A stretch of 64,000 nucleotides of DNA from Tetradesmus obliquus (Eukaryota > Chlorophyta > Chlorophyceae > Sphaeropleales > Scenedesmaceae). The translations under genes were made by a program, and so were the position numbers. Below, in pieces: positions 1-12,511 of this stretch. The notes under the pieces are model-generated. The model was not told the DNA's origin. It saw only the letters and a program-made list of their open reading frames with translations, and made no database searches. The DNA lies in contig CP126202.1 in NCBI GenBank assembly GCA_030272155.1, positions 4,113,501-4,177,500 of the forward strand, in the 5' to 3' direction. Within the stretch, counting starts at the first letter, position 1; the number at the start of each line of letters is the position of its first letter.

Positions 1-1321
1 TGCAGTGCCTGCTTCCGGCCCGGAAAGCTTCCGCGGGTCGTGAATGGGTGGGGCAGCCTCCAGCAGAGACCCCTGCTGCGCGGCCAGAGGTTTAATCAGC
101 ACTGCGCGGCCAAAGTCTGCCAGTCGGAATGTTGCGGTGTGCAGCATGAAGATGTTGTACTCTTCCTGCAAGCTTTCCTGCAGGAGGCACAGAGTGGGAT
201 GGAGAAATGGGAAGTGACTATGAACGCTTTTGTTTGTCATGAATTACCATGAAGTTCTAAACTAGATGTAAAGCTTTAAGCGTCTACCTATTGTTACTTT
301 TTCATGTGTCTACATACCTTTTGGCAGCCATCGTGCACGGCACAGCGGCTTGCAGCTGGACAGCAGGTGCTCGTTTGTGGCGGCCTGTGAAACTCCTGAG
401 TGCAGGTGATAAAAAAGACCTAAAACATGCAGTGCGCGTCGAAGATATGTATGCTCTAGAATCAAAGATCGATGACACGCTTTGGTTGGCTGTGCGACAT
501 GCACGGAGAAACATGCCAACCCAAGTCGCATCAATGCATGTGCATTGCTCTGCTACTGCGGAGTCGGGATCCTGCGCCTGATTGTGACGCAAGTGCAGCT
601 GTGCAGTATGCGGGGAGGATATGCCGGCGCGATGTGCGTCAATGACACTGCTGTCGGCGCACACGAGCAACTACTACTGCAAGCACGCTGCGCAGCGCTC
701 ACCTCTGTGCCGTGCTCTGCGGCATCCCCTTCTTTGCCTGCTTTGAATGGCTTGGACTTGGCTGGCCGCAGCTTTTGCAGCAGCACCTCACGCATCGCCT
801 TGGCCAGCACCCAGCCGACTTTCAGGTAGTCTCCAAGACCCACACTCCGCTTGGTGCCAAGGACGACAGCATGCTGCAGGTGTGACAGGAGGTGTGACAT
901 CAGGTGTGACATCAGGAGTGACATCAGATGTGACATCAGGTGTGACATCAGCTGTGACATCAGGTGTGACATCAGATGTGACATCAGGTGTGACATCAGC
1001 TGTGACATCAGGTGTGACATCAGATGTGACATCAGATGTGACATCAGGTGTGACATCAGATGTGACATCAGGTGTGACATCAGATGTGACATCAGGTGTG
1101 ACAGCAGGTATCCAAGGACCGCAGCATGCTGCACGGCAGCAACATCCGGCTGGCATTGTTGCACCCTTTCAGATCAAGATCATAAATTGTCATCATGATT
1201 ATCGTTGACAAACATTACTGATTAGTAACATTTCATATGTGTTCCAAGTGGCCGCCTCACCGGCTTATCCATGATTATGTTGTCCAGAGATAGGTCCATG
1301 TGCACAATGCCCCGCCTGCAC

Positions 1322-1371
<50 letters not shown>

Positions 1372-3479
1372 GCCAGCTGAGCCAGCAGTGCAGATCAGTG
1401 CAGTGCATAGCGCTGTGGCACAAGCCAGGGCAACGCACCACATCAGCCACCAGCTTAGGGGCTGAACCCCAAACCTAACCTAGCCAGCAGCCAACAGCCT
1501 GTAATCCTGCCAGGTGATGACGCACCTGCAGCAGCTGCTGGGCTGTGCTGCCACCGCATCCTAAGACAATTACTGCAGAGAACCCTGTTCAGATAGTTCA
1601 GCCTCACTCACGAGTGCAGATGGTGCAGCGCCTGCAGCAGCTGCCGGCATATGCTGCCGCAGAATCCCATATAATGCACTGCAGAGATCGCGTTTGAAGC
1701 AGCTCAGCCTTACTCACGGGTGCAGGTGGTGCAGCGCCTGCAGCAGCTGCCTCTTAATGTTGCCGCTGGATCCTATCCAATGTACTGCAGAGAATGCATT
1801 CAAAGCAGCTCAGCCTCACTCGCGAGTGCAGGTGGTGCAGCACCTGCAGCAGCTGGCTCGCACTGCTGCCACCGCATCCCAACCAATTCACTGCAGAAAA
1901 CCCCGTTCAGCTGGTTCAGCCTCACTCGCGAGTGCAGGTTGCGCAGCGCCTGCAGCAGCTGCCTCGCAATGCTGCCGCTGGATCCTACCCAGTGCACTGC
2001 AGAGAGTGCCTTTGAAGCAGCTCAGCCTATCCAGTGTACTGCAGAGATTGCCTTCAAAGCAGCTCAGCCTTACTACTCACGAGTGCAGGTTGCGCAGCGC
2101 CTGCAGCAGCTGCCTCGCAACGCTGGCGCTGAATCCTACCCAGTGTACTGCAGACAGTGCCTTTGAAGTTTTGCAGCTCAGCCTTACTCACGAGTGCAGG
2201 TGGTGCAGCGCCTGCAGCAGCTGCCGGCATATGCTGCGCAGCAGTGGCAGGCCTTCAGGCAGTAGCGACCGGCTGGCCTGCACGTTGTGGGTGCGGCGGA
2301 GCAAGCGGCTCTCCAGCGCCCACATCGCAAACACCTGCATGCAGCAAGCAGCAGCAGCAGCAAGCAGCAGCAGAAGCAGCAGCAGCTGTTGCAGCCGAGC
2401 CTTGTTGGCTGCTGTGCATGTGTGCGGCGGAGCAAGCGGCTCTCCAGCTCCCACATCGCCAACACCTGCGAGCATCAAGCATCAAGCATCAAGCATCAAG
2501 CATCAAGCATCAAGCATCAAGCATCAAGCATCAAGCAGCAAGCAGCGAGAGGCAGTCAGAGTCACACATTCCAGTTGGCTGTCCCTGCCGCATATCGATT
2601 TGAAATATAAATGAGAACCATATCTGTTCTTATCTTATTCTTTTGATGATATCAACTAAGCTTTATTTAATATTTCAATACTACACCATTCTAGAATGGC
2701 CGTTAGACAGGCAGCAGTCAAACTGCTTTCTGTCCCTAGTGACGAGTCAAACCGCAGTCAAACTGCACTCACGTAGTCCAGCGGGCTGCCCTCCTGCTGC
2801 AGCACCATGCAGGCAGATACGGGACAGCCAAACGCAGTCAAAGCCAGTCAACCACAGTCAAACCCGGTCAAACTCACGTAGTCCAGGGCGCTGCCCTCCC
2901 TCTGCAACACCATGCAGGCGTGGCGCCCCGCTGCGCTCCTGTGCTCAAATGCATCCAGCAGCGGCACGATGTTGGGGTGCCTGCCTGCCATGGCATGCAG
3001 CGCAGCCTCCCGCGTGCCTGCTGTGTAGCTGACTGCATCAGCAGCATCAGCAGCGTCAACCACCTGCATGTAGGTCAAAGCGAGAAGCCAAAGTCATTGT
3101 ATGCGTGGCCACCTGGCAACGAGCTACGCATTGCATGAAACAAAAGGGGCTAGGGTTTGGGGTTTATTTACTTGCCAACACAGCAGCAACCTTGAGCACT
3201 GCCTCCTGCTGCTGCTGGTCTTGCATCCGAACAGCACTGCATGCTTCACCTGGATCACCACCTGCTGCCCGCTGGTCAGGTCTCTACTGAACCATAGCGT
3301 GGTAAAGCGGCCCTCACCCTGCTGCTGCTGCTGCTGCTGCTATTTATATGCTCACCTTGATCACCACCTGCTGCCCACTGGTCAGGTCCTTAGCGGCCCA
3401 CAGCGTGCTGAAGCGCCCCACACCCAGCCCCTCAGACATGGCCCGGGGCCCGGTTCCCAGCAGGTGCTGCAGCATGTAC
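1..3479 (-). CDS. Protein kinase K1 (partial, SRPK/CMGC-like), catalytic Asp present
   Basis: Exons in transcript order are 3479-3356, 3063-2878, 2334-2192, 1315-1261, 873-703 and 177-1, with matching intron phases. The gene leaves the window on the left. The exons carry a glycine-loop-like segment and the VAIK-type lysine (QQVVIKV), an N-lobe segment (HPNIVPLLDAFEHR), helix E (RQLLQALHHLHS), the catalytic loop (IVHMDLSLDNIIMDK, with the HRD-type Asp at 1296-1294) and the DFG segment (TFRLADFGRAV). It is a Ser/Thr kinase by family. A 57-codon insert lies between the catalytic loop and DFG, as in its paralogue at 5.5-12.6 kb. The C-lobe is outside the window. Its introns hold many partial copies of its own exons. 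A possible first coding exon lies at 4943-4533. The kinase fold is sure from motifs; the subfamily and substrate are inference. Confidence 0.75.
879..1107. repeat. 12-bp minisatellite, about 19 copies
   Basis: The unit is GGTGTGACATCA with single-base variants such as GATGTGACATCA and GCTGTGACATCA. It lies in a K1 intron, directly upstream (in transcript direction) of the exon at 873-703. A 12-bp period keeps all frames open, so several spurious ORFs (TSGV, RCDI or SHLM repeats) arise here. Confidence 0.95.
1590..2191 (-). repeat. Tandem partial copies of the K1 helix-E exon end
   Basis: Downstream (in transcript direction) of the K1 exon 2334-2192, its last 45-50 bases plus the splice donor recur near 2089, 1929, 1822, 1718 and 1612, and more weakly near 1515. 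Each copy reads in the minus strand as a helix-E fragment (RQLLQ-LHHLHS type) followed by GTGAGT. Spacing is about 100-160 bp. The copies lack an upstream acceptor, so they look like intronic decoys left by tandem duplication of an exon/intron junction. Confidence 0.8.
2407..2540. repeat. K1 exon 5'-edge copy and a 7-bp repeat
   Basis: 2407-2464 duplicates the first 58 bases of the K1 exon that starts at 2334, including its acceptor context. Immediately next to it, 2467-2540 is a run of the 7-mer GCATCAA, about 10 units. Confidence 0.85.
2765..2815 (-). repeat. Copy of the 3' edge of K1 exon 3063-2878
   Basis: The segment repeats the last about 40 bases of the exon (CMVLQREGSALDY type) and its GTGAGT donor, about 110 bp downstream in the transcript direction. 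The same edge is amplified more strongly in the paralogous gene (10200-10620). Confidence 0.75.
3228..3316 (-). repeat. Decayed copy of the K1 glycine-loop exon
   Basis: The minus strand reads GEGRFTTLWFSRDLTSGQ followed by QVVIQV, a copy of the exon at 3479-3356 in which the VAIK-type Lys has become Gln. It keeps a donor but its upstream half is replaced by CTG repeats. Confidence 0.8.
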
Positions 3480-3481
3480 CT

Positions 3482-3519
<38 letters not shown>

Positions 3520-3592
3520 TGAGTGTCCACCCAGGCCCTCAGCCACCGCCTGGGGCCCGGTGCCTAGCAGGTGCTGCAGCATGTACCTGCAG
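3520..3592 (-). repeat. Copy of the 5' edge of the K1 glycine-loop exon
   Basis: The segment duplicates the acceptor side of exon 3479-3356 (YMLQHLLGTGPQAVAEGLGG) and ends in a different donor-like context. A CTG tract precedes it on the transcript strand, as it does for the intact exon. A CAG run of about 24 units (3669-3742) lies just beyond. Confidence 0.75.
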
Positions 3593-3665
3593 CAGCAGCA
3601 GCAGCAGCAGGTGGTGGTGGCGGTCAGTGTCAGCCGCAGCTTCCCTGCAGTGCAAGAGGCAACAA

Positions 3666-3743
<78 letters not shown>

Positions 3744-4532
3744 CAGTGATGCTCCAGGTGAGCCGCCGCTGCAGTGCACTACAAGTCTAGTGCACAGTGT
3801 GGTGGCAGGGCGTGGGTACAGGCGGCTACTAGTGCATGTGGGCGGGGCTGGTGCTGCACATGTGTGGTGGCAGGGTGCGGGTACAGATGCTGCTCGTGCA
3901 TATCTGTGAGGCTGCTGCTGCAGCCGCACCTGCCCCCCACCACCTCCCCCTGCATCACTGGCGAGGTGTACCGCAGCAGCTGCATGCCGGCATTCTGGCC
4001 TTGTTCTGGATGCTGTTCAGGACTGGCAGCACTGCTGCTGCTGCTGCTGCTGCTGCTGGTGAAGCATCTGGTCTTGCCTGCAGCTAGGTGACCTGCAGTG
4101 TGGTTGGGTGTGTGGAAAAACAGACACACGAGCGTTGTCCATGCACGAGCTGTGTTGCTACACAGCAGCAAGGGTTATGATGTGGAGCTGGTAGCACAGC
4201 AGGCAGGGTCCTGCTTGATGCTGTGCTACTTGTGACGACTGCTGCTGCTGCTGCTGCTGCTGCTGCTTCTGGCTGTTCAGCTATAGCCTGGTGGTAGGCA
4301 GCAGCAGGTGTCGCACCATGTGTGTGTTTGACATGACAGAGAAAGCATACTGTACTGACTCATGGCACCAGCTGTATGCTGCTGCTGCTGCTGCTGCTGG
4401 ACAATAGACTGGAACGAGGCAGCACAGCAACTGCAATTGCCCGCTGGGTCCCCTGACGTGACAGAGCGAGCATACTTGCTAACATCGCATGGGCAGCATG
4501 CTGCTGCCGCTACTGCCGCTTGCAAAACGGCA

Positions 4533-4943
4533 TCAGACAGCACAGCAACTGCCAATGCCGGCTGATTCACCTGCTCTGGGTTGATCACACAGATGTGCCT
4601 GGAATAAATGCCTGCTCCAGCTGCTGCTGGTGCCGCTGCTGCTGCTACTGCTGGTGCTGCTACTGCTGCTTGCAAGGCTGCTGCTACTGCTGTTCCTCTG
4701 TCCGAAGGTTCTGACATCAGTAAGAGCTGTTGTATCCATTGCATCAAATCCTTGGTGCTGGTCGGTATGCAAGAGACTGCGCGGATCTCCCGCCTGCGTT
4801 GACGGGGACGACTGCGTGGAACTGCTGACACGAGTAACGCCACCCAACGATCTCTGATGCAGCCATTGCAAAGCAGTCGCAGCTTGCAGTGCATGTTGGA
4901 GACCGCAAGCTATGGTGTGGCGTGGCAGCACAAAAGGAAGCAT
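4533..4943 (-). CDS. Possible first coding exon of kinase K1
   Basis: A 136-codon open frame starts at 4943 with MLPFVLPRHTIACGLQHALQ and continues into Ser-rich sequence. The basic, Ala/Ser/Arg-rich beginning resembles an organelle targeting peptide. Its position, upstream of the K1 kinase exons and just after the end of K2, suits a K1 N-terminus. No splice path to 3479 was proven, and the Ser tract comes from a CTG/AGC microsatellite, so this is a weak call. Confidence 0.25.
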   Translation of the reverse strand: MLPFVLPRHTIACGLQHALQAATALQWLHQRSLGGVTRVSSSTQSSPSTQAGDPRSLLHTDQHQGFDAMDTTALTDVRTFGQRNSSSSSLASSSSSTSSSSSSGTSSSWSRHLFQAHLCDQPRAGESAGIGSCCAV

Positions 4944-5522
4944 GGTGCAGCAGCCTACACTGCCCTCAAAAATCCCCGATCCCTGCCAAAAATAAGGGGA
5001 CTATTTAGGCTGCTACGGCATGGTTCAGAGGACATCTACACCACAGGACTGTTAGGTCAAGCTGAAAGTAAATTTGCCTGGTCAAGCAAGTTTGCAAACC
5101 CTAGCTGTGCCCGTTATGACCTGCTGTTATAACCGCCCTGACGCTGTGCATGACACAACCTACTCAAAGTCTGATCAGCGCGGGTGCACTTGACGCGTCT
5201 TTACGCATGACGGGCTTGTAATACGTCCCAGAACTCCCGTCAAAGTGTGCTGTTGGTAGAATAAGCACGCAAGCTGGGACAAAAAATATTGATATTCAGC
5301 GGGTCAGCAGCACCCAGCACACTATCATAGCTCATGATGAGCCAAGCTGGGTGTTAACCCCCACGAGCAACTGGTTTGAAAGCAAGTCGCCACTCATCAC
5401 CATCATGTCGCCATGCAAGCCAAGCAACCAGGTGCTGTATGCTGTGCTGAAAACAATGTCTGCACCACAGCTTCAGTTGCAAAACCGCATCCAACCTTCG
5501 CCTGCTGCTGCTGCTGCTGCTG
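4944..5522. other. Intergenic region between K2 (3' end) and K1 (5' end)
   Basis: About 580 bp separate the stop of K2 from the candidate start of K1, both on the minus strand. The stretch is less repetitive than its surroundings. It should hold the K2 poly(A) site and the K1 promoter. I see no clear gene or motif in it. Confidence 0.4.
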
Positions 5523-5531
5523 CTACCGCTT

Positions 5532-5564
<33 letters not shown>

Positions 5565-5700
5565 ATTCTCCTGTTGAGCGCCATGCTGCAGGAAGGCGTG
5601 CTGCAGCAACTCGCTAGCACTGGGCCGCTTGGCAGGATCATATGCAAGCATGGCTGTCACAAAATTCTGCAGCTCATTCACCTGGGTGGCAGCAGCATCA

Positions 5701-5744
<44 letters not shown>

Positions 5745-8700
5745 CAATGAGCCCAAACCATCAACTGATATGCTGCAGCTGGAGTTGCTCATGCACCTGT
5801 ACAGCTTGTGTGCCCCCATGCCTTGCAAGGACACCCATGGAACAGCATGCCTGCTGCAGCTGTGGCTTCAGTGGTGTTCAATCAACCAAATACACATTCT
5901 TCTGGTAAGAGGTGAACCCGGAGGAGGAGCCATTCCCAAACCACCTTAGGTGATTCCTAACCAGTGAGTGCAAACGCACAAGCCAGGGCCAGATACGGCC
6001 AAAACACAAAAGCACTTGCTTGCATGTCTCTCAGTCGCTGATGGCCCTGAGCTGGACCACTGCGTCAGTGCACTCCCATGGAACAGCATGCCTGCTGCAG
6101 CTGTGGCTTCAGTGGTGTTATGATGATGATAATGCAGAGCTGCCCAGCCAAGTGGCACTGCAGCTTGCAATGCCCACACAACCTAAAAACACATGTCACA
6201 CAACCCCAAAACACAGATCGAACAGCAGCTGCAGGCGGGAGCTAGCGGACATCACTTGATTCAGCGTTGCTTGCAGGTGTGTGGAATCCTGGATTCACAT
6301 CACCGTCCAAGATGGTGCCAGGACCCACATGTAATTATCTCTTGAAGAATCCATCTAGATACGTCCTTTTGAATCGACTGCTGCAGGCTCAACAGCTGCC
6401 TGCTGCACAGCAACACAGGCCTTGCATCCTTTGCGAACCCTTCAACCTAATGCTGCACAACACACCAAAGCCTCCTGTTTGGGGTCCAAGGAAGGGTGTG
6501 TGGGAAGCGGCCGCTAGAAGTGTGGGAAGCGGCCGTTATGAAGTGCGTGGGAAGCTGGCGCATTGAAGGCAGCTACATCTGGCGACATACATGCCAAATC
6601 CTCCTCCTGCCCAGCCGCCTACCTCAGCCTTGGCTGCGCCGACTCACATCCTAAACCCTCAAACCCTATCCACTGCTGCGCACAAAACATAAACCCTAAA
6701 TCTTTCCGCTGCTAAACCCCAAGCCCCCTACCTCAGCCTTGCTTGCGCCTGCATGCACTGCATCGCTGATCTGCCGGTCCAGTGGAGCCGGGACTGGGTT
6801 GTACACGCGAGTGATGCGCAGAATGTCACCAGGGGTGTACAGCTCCGCAAATATGGGAGACTTGCGGATGAACTGCGGCATTTGCAGCAGCATCAGCAGG
6901 GACACAGGCAGCAGCAGCAGCAGCAGAAGTAGGAACGCAGGCAGTAGCAGTAGGGATGGAGGCAGCAGCAGGGACGCAGGCAGCAGAGGCGGCCTTTGTC
7001 AACAGCACTGGGAAGGCATGGCGGGAGCGGCAATCCCACGTGCCATGCCCCTGCCTGCCTTGCATGTTGCAGCTGTGCAGCTGCAACTGAAACAGCGCGG
7101 CTGAGTGCCCCCGCCTAGCTTCACTTTGCAGCTGTGCAGCTGCCACTGAAACAGCGTGGCTCGCATTGCCCCCTGCCAGCATGGCTCACTCAGCACACAT
7201 GACAATATAACCCGAGCGTCACATAATCGCCATACTTACACTAACATAAATATGACTATGTCAGTAGCCCGCTTGCTTGCATGCAAGCGACTGTAATCTC
7301 TCTACCAGTAACTCCTCAGAGCAGCACGGTGCAGGGCAAAGAATTTGGTGTGGTCTTTGGAACGTCGCCAAAGGCTTCCCGCTGACTAATGACGGAACAG
7401 TAATCCCAAGTGCGTCATCGGTGGAAATCACTACCAAGTGATTACCTCGCGCGGCGGCGCCCCCAGCTGCGCCTGTAACTGCACCAGGTGCAGCGCGTCA
7501 TCGCTGTGCCCAGAGAGGCCCGATTTCAGCTGCCGAATGATCCCCCAACTGCAGCAGCAGCAGCAGCAGCAGCAGGTGTTTGTGGATGGCTTGCGCCACA
7601 CTTCAGCGCCGCAGAGCCGCTGACAGACGTTTGACATTCCGAGGCTGAGGATGTCAACATGCAGAGGCCAGCAATTTGAGAGAGGATAGTTATATGTGGG
7701 TCCTGGCACCATCTTGGACGAGACCCACCACGCCCCCACCTGAACCTGCCAATGTTGTGGCCCATAAGCTCCGCAGGTATGAGCCACAACAGGTTGAACA
7801 CATGGTCTGAGACCAGAAAAGGAGCAATGACTCTCACATGGCTGATTGCTGCAGCGCAGCGCTTGCCCACCTTTGTGTGTCGCAAATTGCGGATCCAGTG
7901 GCCAGCTCCGCCAGCAGGCAGCCGAGGCGCCAGATGTCATAGGCGGGGGCGGCATACGGCAGGCCAAGGATCTCCTGCACACAGCAGCAGCAGCCCATTG
8001 GAGTGTAGCCAAATGTGTGCTGCATGGGCAACTACTACACTACACGTTAATGTTACAAATAACTCAAATTTGACAACGTAATAAATCAATAACGCTCTTC
8101 CCTCATCACCTCGGGCGGGCACAGGCAGGGGTCTGCCATCACCACCATGCCATCTGTATGATAGCCAAATGTGTGCCGCATGCCAACTGTTACAAATGTT
8201 ACAGATGTGACAATATAACACATGATAACACAAATGCGTCCTCACCTCGGGCGGGCGCAAACAGGGGTCTGCCATCACCACCATGCCATCTGCATTGTAC
8301 GCAGCCGTTGCCCGATGCAGCGCCTCTCCTTGCACGTTAGCCCCCACAGCAAGAGGCTGCCCCCAAGGTGGCTCATTCTCCGGCTGCTGCACATCAAATC
8401 CTCCTGCAGCTGCCGCCAGCCGCCTGAAAGGCACAGCTCTGCCAAAGTCGGTCAGCTTGAGCGTGGCCTGGTGCAGCGTGGCGCGCGTGTAGTAGCTGCT
8501 GGGGTCAGCACTTGCCTCTGACAGCTGCAGCAGCAAAGTGGCAGTATTGAAGCTGATTGGTGAGATTCAGCATGGCCTGGTGCACTGTAGGCGCGATTGT
8601 GATAGCTGCGGGGGTCAGCACTCTTAACCTGAAAACTTTAAAACCAGAACCCAAAATCTAAAACGCACCTGCTGCTGCAGCACCTGCTGCGATGAATTGC

Positions 8701-8778
8701 GGCCCAGCTTCTCAAGCACAGCATGCCATGTGCTCTGCAGCAGATTGGCAGGACCGGCGGCTGCAACGGCCTCCACCT

Positions 8779-8831
<53 letters not shown>

Positions 8832-11704
8832 GATGCTTTGTTTTTCAACCTTGCGCACAACACCGAGCGAAGCTGTGTCAGAATGTGCATGTCTTGCAGG
8901 CCATTGGAGCGGCACCAGCGCACGGAACACGCGCGCTGATCCTGGGCTTAACATCATAAGGCGACACATTTTTGACTGCTAGGCGCGGCAGCATAATGCA
9001 TGGTTTGCTGCAGTTGCTGAACACCATCATGTTGGCCCATGCCGCACCTCTGTGAGAAACGGCTTGTCCAGTAACACGTTGTCCGCTGACAGGTTCAAGT
9101 GTGCCAGCCCGCGTCTGCATAACACATCAAACACACAAGCCAACCAGCATTGGCGTAAGTCACCTTGGTCTCATAGCTAGCAGTAGCATGGCACGTGGTC
9201 TGTACACATCATGAATTCAGCCAGGAGTGAAATTGGTGCTGTCATGAGCCCTGATCTGCAGCCGATATCACCCTGTCAATCTTGCCCAAACACCAAAACA
9301 TGGAAAAAAGCTGGACACTCACGCGTGCAGGTGGTCAAGCCCCTGCAGCAGCTGGCGCGCTGTGCTGCGCAGTGCAGTCATGCCCTCAGGGGTGCCTGCC
9401 AAGCAGCCTGCTGGTAAGGTCCGCTGCTGCTGCTGCTGCTGCTGCTGCTCCTGCTGCTGCTGCTGCTCAGCCAACTGCTTGTCCCTTGCTTGCAGCATCT
9501 GCAGCACCATAAATGCCTGAAGGGGCGAAGTGTGGGCAGGTGCACAGACACAAGCAATCAGCGATGGCGCGTGTGAAAGAAAGTCACGGGAAGGCTCAAG
9601 CCAGCGGCCCATGCCAGGAGAAACACGTGCCAGTCAGACATGTGGCACCACACCCATTTGGTGTGAAGAAATCTACGAACAACACAAAGTGTGCGTGACA
9701 GCAGCCTTGTGCCAGGTCAGTGACGTGCCAGTTCACGATGACTATCAAAGATCATAGCGAGCAAGCGCGCAGATCGCTAGATATCAAACCTGCACATGCA
9801 CAACAGCGTGTTTCCACCAACCCAGTAGGATGTATCATAAGCCTGCTTGCAGCTGACTGTAACCTCTCTGCCAACAACCCACCAATGCTGATGGCACCAT
9901 TGCTATGGCTTGATCAGCAACAGCATGATGATCATCACCAGCCCACCAGTACCAGCTCCTAGTGTGACAGGAACCCCTGAAAGGAGATACCTCTTTCTGA
10001 GATTTCGCAATACAAATCATTCGAGGGTGACCATGCTGTTACAGCCTGCCCACCTGTGCCAGCTCCTAGCATGCACAGCGACTCAGCACACACGGTCAAC
10101 AGACTTGCGCCAGACACATTTGACCGGGTTTTACTGTTGTTGAACTGACCGTGTAGAATCTGTTACAGTTACAAAGTCAGTTCAACAATAGAAAAACCCG
10201 GTCAAACTCAACTAGTCCAGCAGGCTGCCCGGCAACTTGCCAAAGGCCAAACAGAGTTGAATTGGCATAGCAAAAAGTCAAACCCGGTCAAACTCACGTA
10301 GTCCAACAGGCTTTCAGGCAGCTTGCAAAATCGGTCGACCACAGTCGAGTTCATGTACCACAAAGTCAACACAGTCAAACTCACGTAGTCCAACGGGCTG
10401 TCTGCCAGCTTGCCAAAGGTCAACAAAGTCAGATTCACATAGTTGAAAGTCACACCCGGTCAAGCTCACGTAGTCCAGGGCGCTGCCCTCCCGCTGCAGC
10501 ACCATGCAGGCAAATATGGGACAGCCAAACACAGTCAAAGCCAGTCAACCACAGTCACACCCGGTCAAACTCACGTAGTCCAGGGCGCTGCCCTCCCGCT
10601 GCAGCACCATGCAGGCAAATATGGGACAGCCAAACACAGTCAAAGCCAGTCAACCACAGTCAAACCCGGTCAAACTCACGTAGTCCAGGGCGCTGCCCTC
10701 CCTCTGCAACACCATGCAGGCGTGGCGCCCCGCTGCGCTCCTGTGCTCAAATGCATCCAGCAGCGGCACGATGTTGGGGTGCCTGCCTGCCATGGCGTGC
10801 AGCGCAGCCTCCCGCGTGCCTGCTGTGTAGCTGACGGCATCGCCAGGCTCCATCAGCTGCAGGGTTACAGAAGAATAAGGGTTGAGCGGTGTGCAGAGGG
10901 TTTAAGTGGTGGTTTAGACAGGCCCAGGGTTCAGGGTTCAATAATTAGTTGTATCTTTGGAGCAGGCAGGGAGTGGCTGACTGCATCCCCAGGCTCCATC
11001 AACAGCAGGGTAAAGAAGGGTTTATCGGTGTGCAGAGGCGTTTAAGTGGCGAGGGACCCACGGTGTAGGGTCTGTAATGCGTTATGATGTGTCCAGCAGG
11101 CGGCGGGTTTTGGGTTTGATGCACATGGTCTGCGGTAGAAGTGCTGCTACTCGACAGCACACAAGCACATGTACGGAAGCGACGAGGTCAAACACATCAG
11201 TTGCTGCTGCTGCTGCTGCTGCTGTTGCTGCTGCTACAGGTGCCTATTTGCACTGCTGCTGCGGCTGCTGCTACTGCTGCTGTTGCCCCTGCTGCTCACC
11301 AGCCAGGTCGCTGCTGCTGCTGCCGCTGCTGCTGCTACCACCCCTCACCTTGAGCACTGCCTTCTGCCCACTGGCCAGGTCCCTGCTGACCCACCGCGTG
11401 GTGAAGCGGCCCTGCCCCTGGCCTTCAGGCATCACTAAGTTTAATCAAACCGCTACAGTACCACCTTCTGCCCACTGCTGCAGCTGCTGCTGCTGCTGTG
11501 ACTGTCGCACGCGTCATTATGAGCACCGCCACCTGCCGCTGCTGCGCAGGCCTCACCTTGAGCACCACCTTCTGCCCGCTTTCCAAGTGCCTGCTGACCC
11601 ACAGCATGGCGAAGCAGCCCTGCCCCTGGCCTGGCCTTCAGGCATGATTAGGTTGAATCAAACCGCTACAGCCTCACCTACAGCACCACCTTCTGCCCGC
11701 TGCC

Positions 11705-11766
<62 letters not shown>

Positions 11767-12055
11767 GACTGTCGTAGGCGTCATTATGAGCACCGCCACC
11801 TGCCGCTGCTGCGCATGCCTCACCTTGACCACCACCTTCTGCCCGTTTTCCAGGTCTTTGCTGACCCACAGTGTGGTGAAGCGGCCTTCCCCCAGGCCCT
11901 CGGCAAGCCCCATGGGCCCACTGCCCAGCTTGTACTGCAGCAGGTACCTAGGAGGCAGCAGCAGCAGCAGCAGCAGCAGCAGAACTGTGGACCAGCAAAC
12001 CTGAGCACTCCACTGCACAGCTTGTACTGCAGCAGGCACCTGATCAAACACAGCA

Positions 12056-12100
<45 letters not shown>

Positions 12101-12480
12101 GCAGCGGCAGCAGCAGCAGCAGCAGCCAGCCAGCCAGCCCAACATGTGGGCCCAATGCCAGCCACATGTCTTAGCAGGGTGCCATGCTGCTAAGCTTGTG
12201 CTGCAGGGTACACGTGCAAACATGGACTCTGCTACTGCCACGGCTGCGGATTGCAAGCACAACTGCCCTGGATTGAGGCATGCTGCTTGCTGCCTGGTAG
12301 CATTGCAGCTGCTGAACATGCTCAAGGCGGCCGTTAACATGGAGTTTGCAGACGTTTAACATGTAAAGCAGATGGAAGTGGGCTGTGGCGTGACGCACCG
12401 TCCGCCTGCCAATGCATCGCCGCGTTTGAACGTGTCGGGTGAGGTGGCTGCCTCCGCAGCCGCCAGCAGTTCTGGGTCAA

Positions 12481-12511
<31 letters not shown>

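Noticed and set aside
553..1208. Open frames of 115-203 codons rich in SHLM, TSGV or RCDI repeats on both strands
   Set aside because: They are the 12-bp minisatellite read in different frames; a period divisible by three keeps every frame open.
1694..2614. 306-codon plus-strand frame rich in Cys, Ser and Leu
   Set aside because: It is the reverse reading of the tandem K1 helix-E exon copies, whose minus-strand sense matches kinase motifs.
6305..7719. The 26-bp inverted repeat as terminal repeats of a transposon
   Set aside because: The enclosed 1.4 kb contains two conserved kinase exons in phase with the rest of the gene, so it is not an inserted element.
11077..12174. 365-codon plus-strand frame
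   Set aside because: It is antisense to three copies of the K2 glycine-loop exon and to CTG tracts; its composition is microsatellite-driven.
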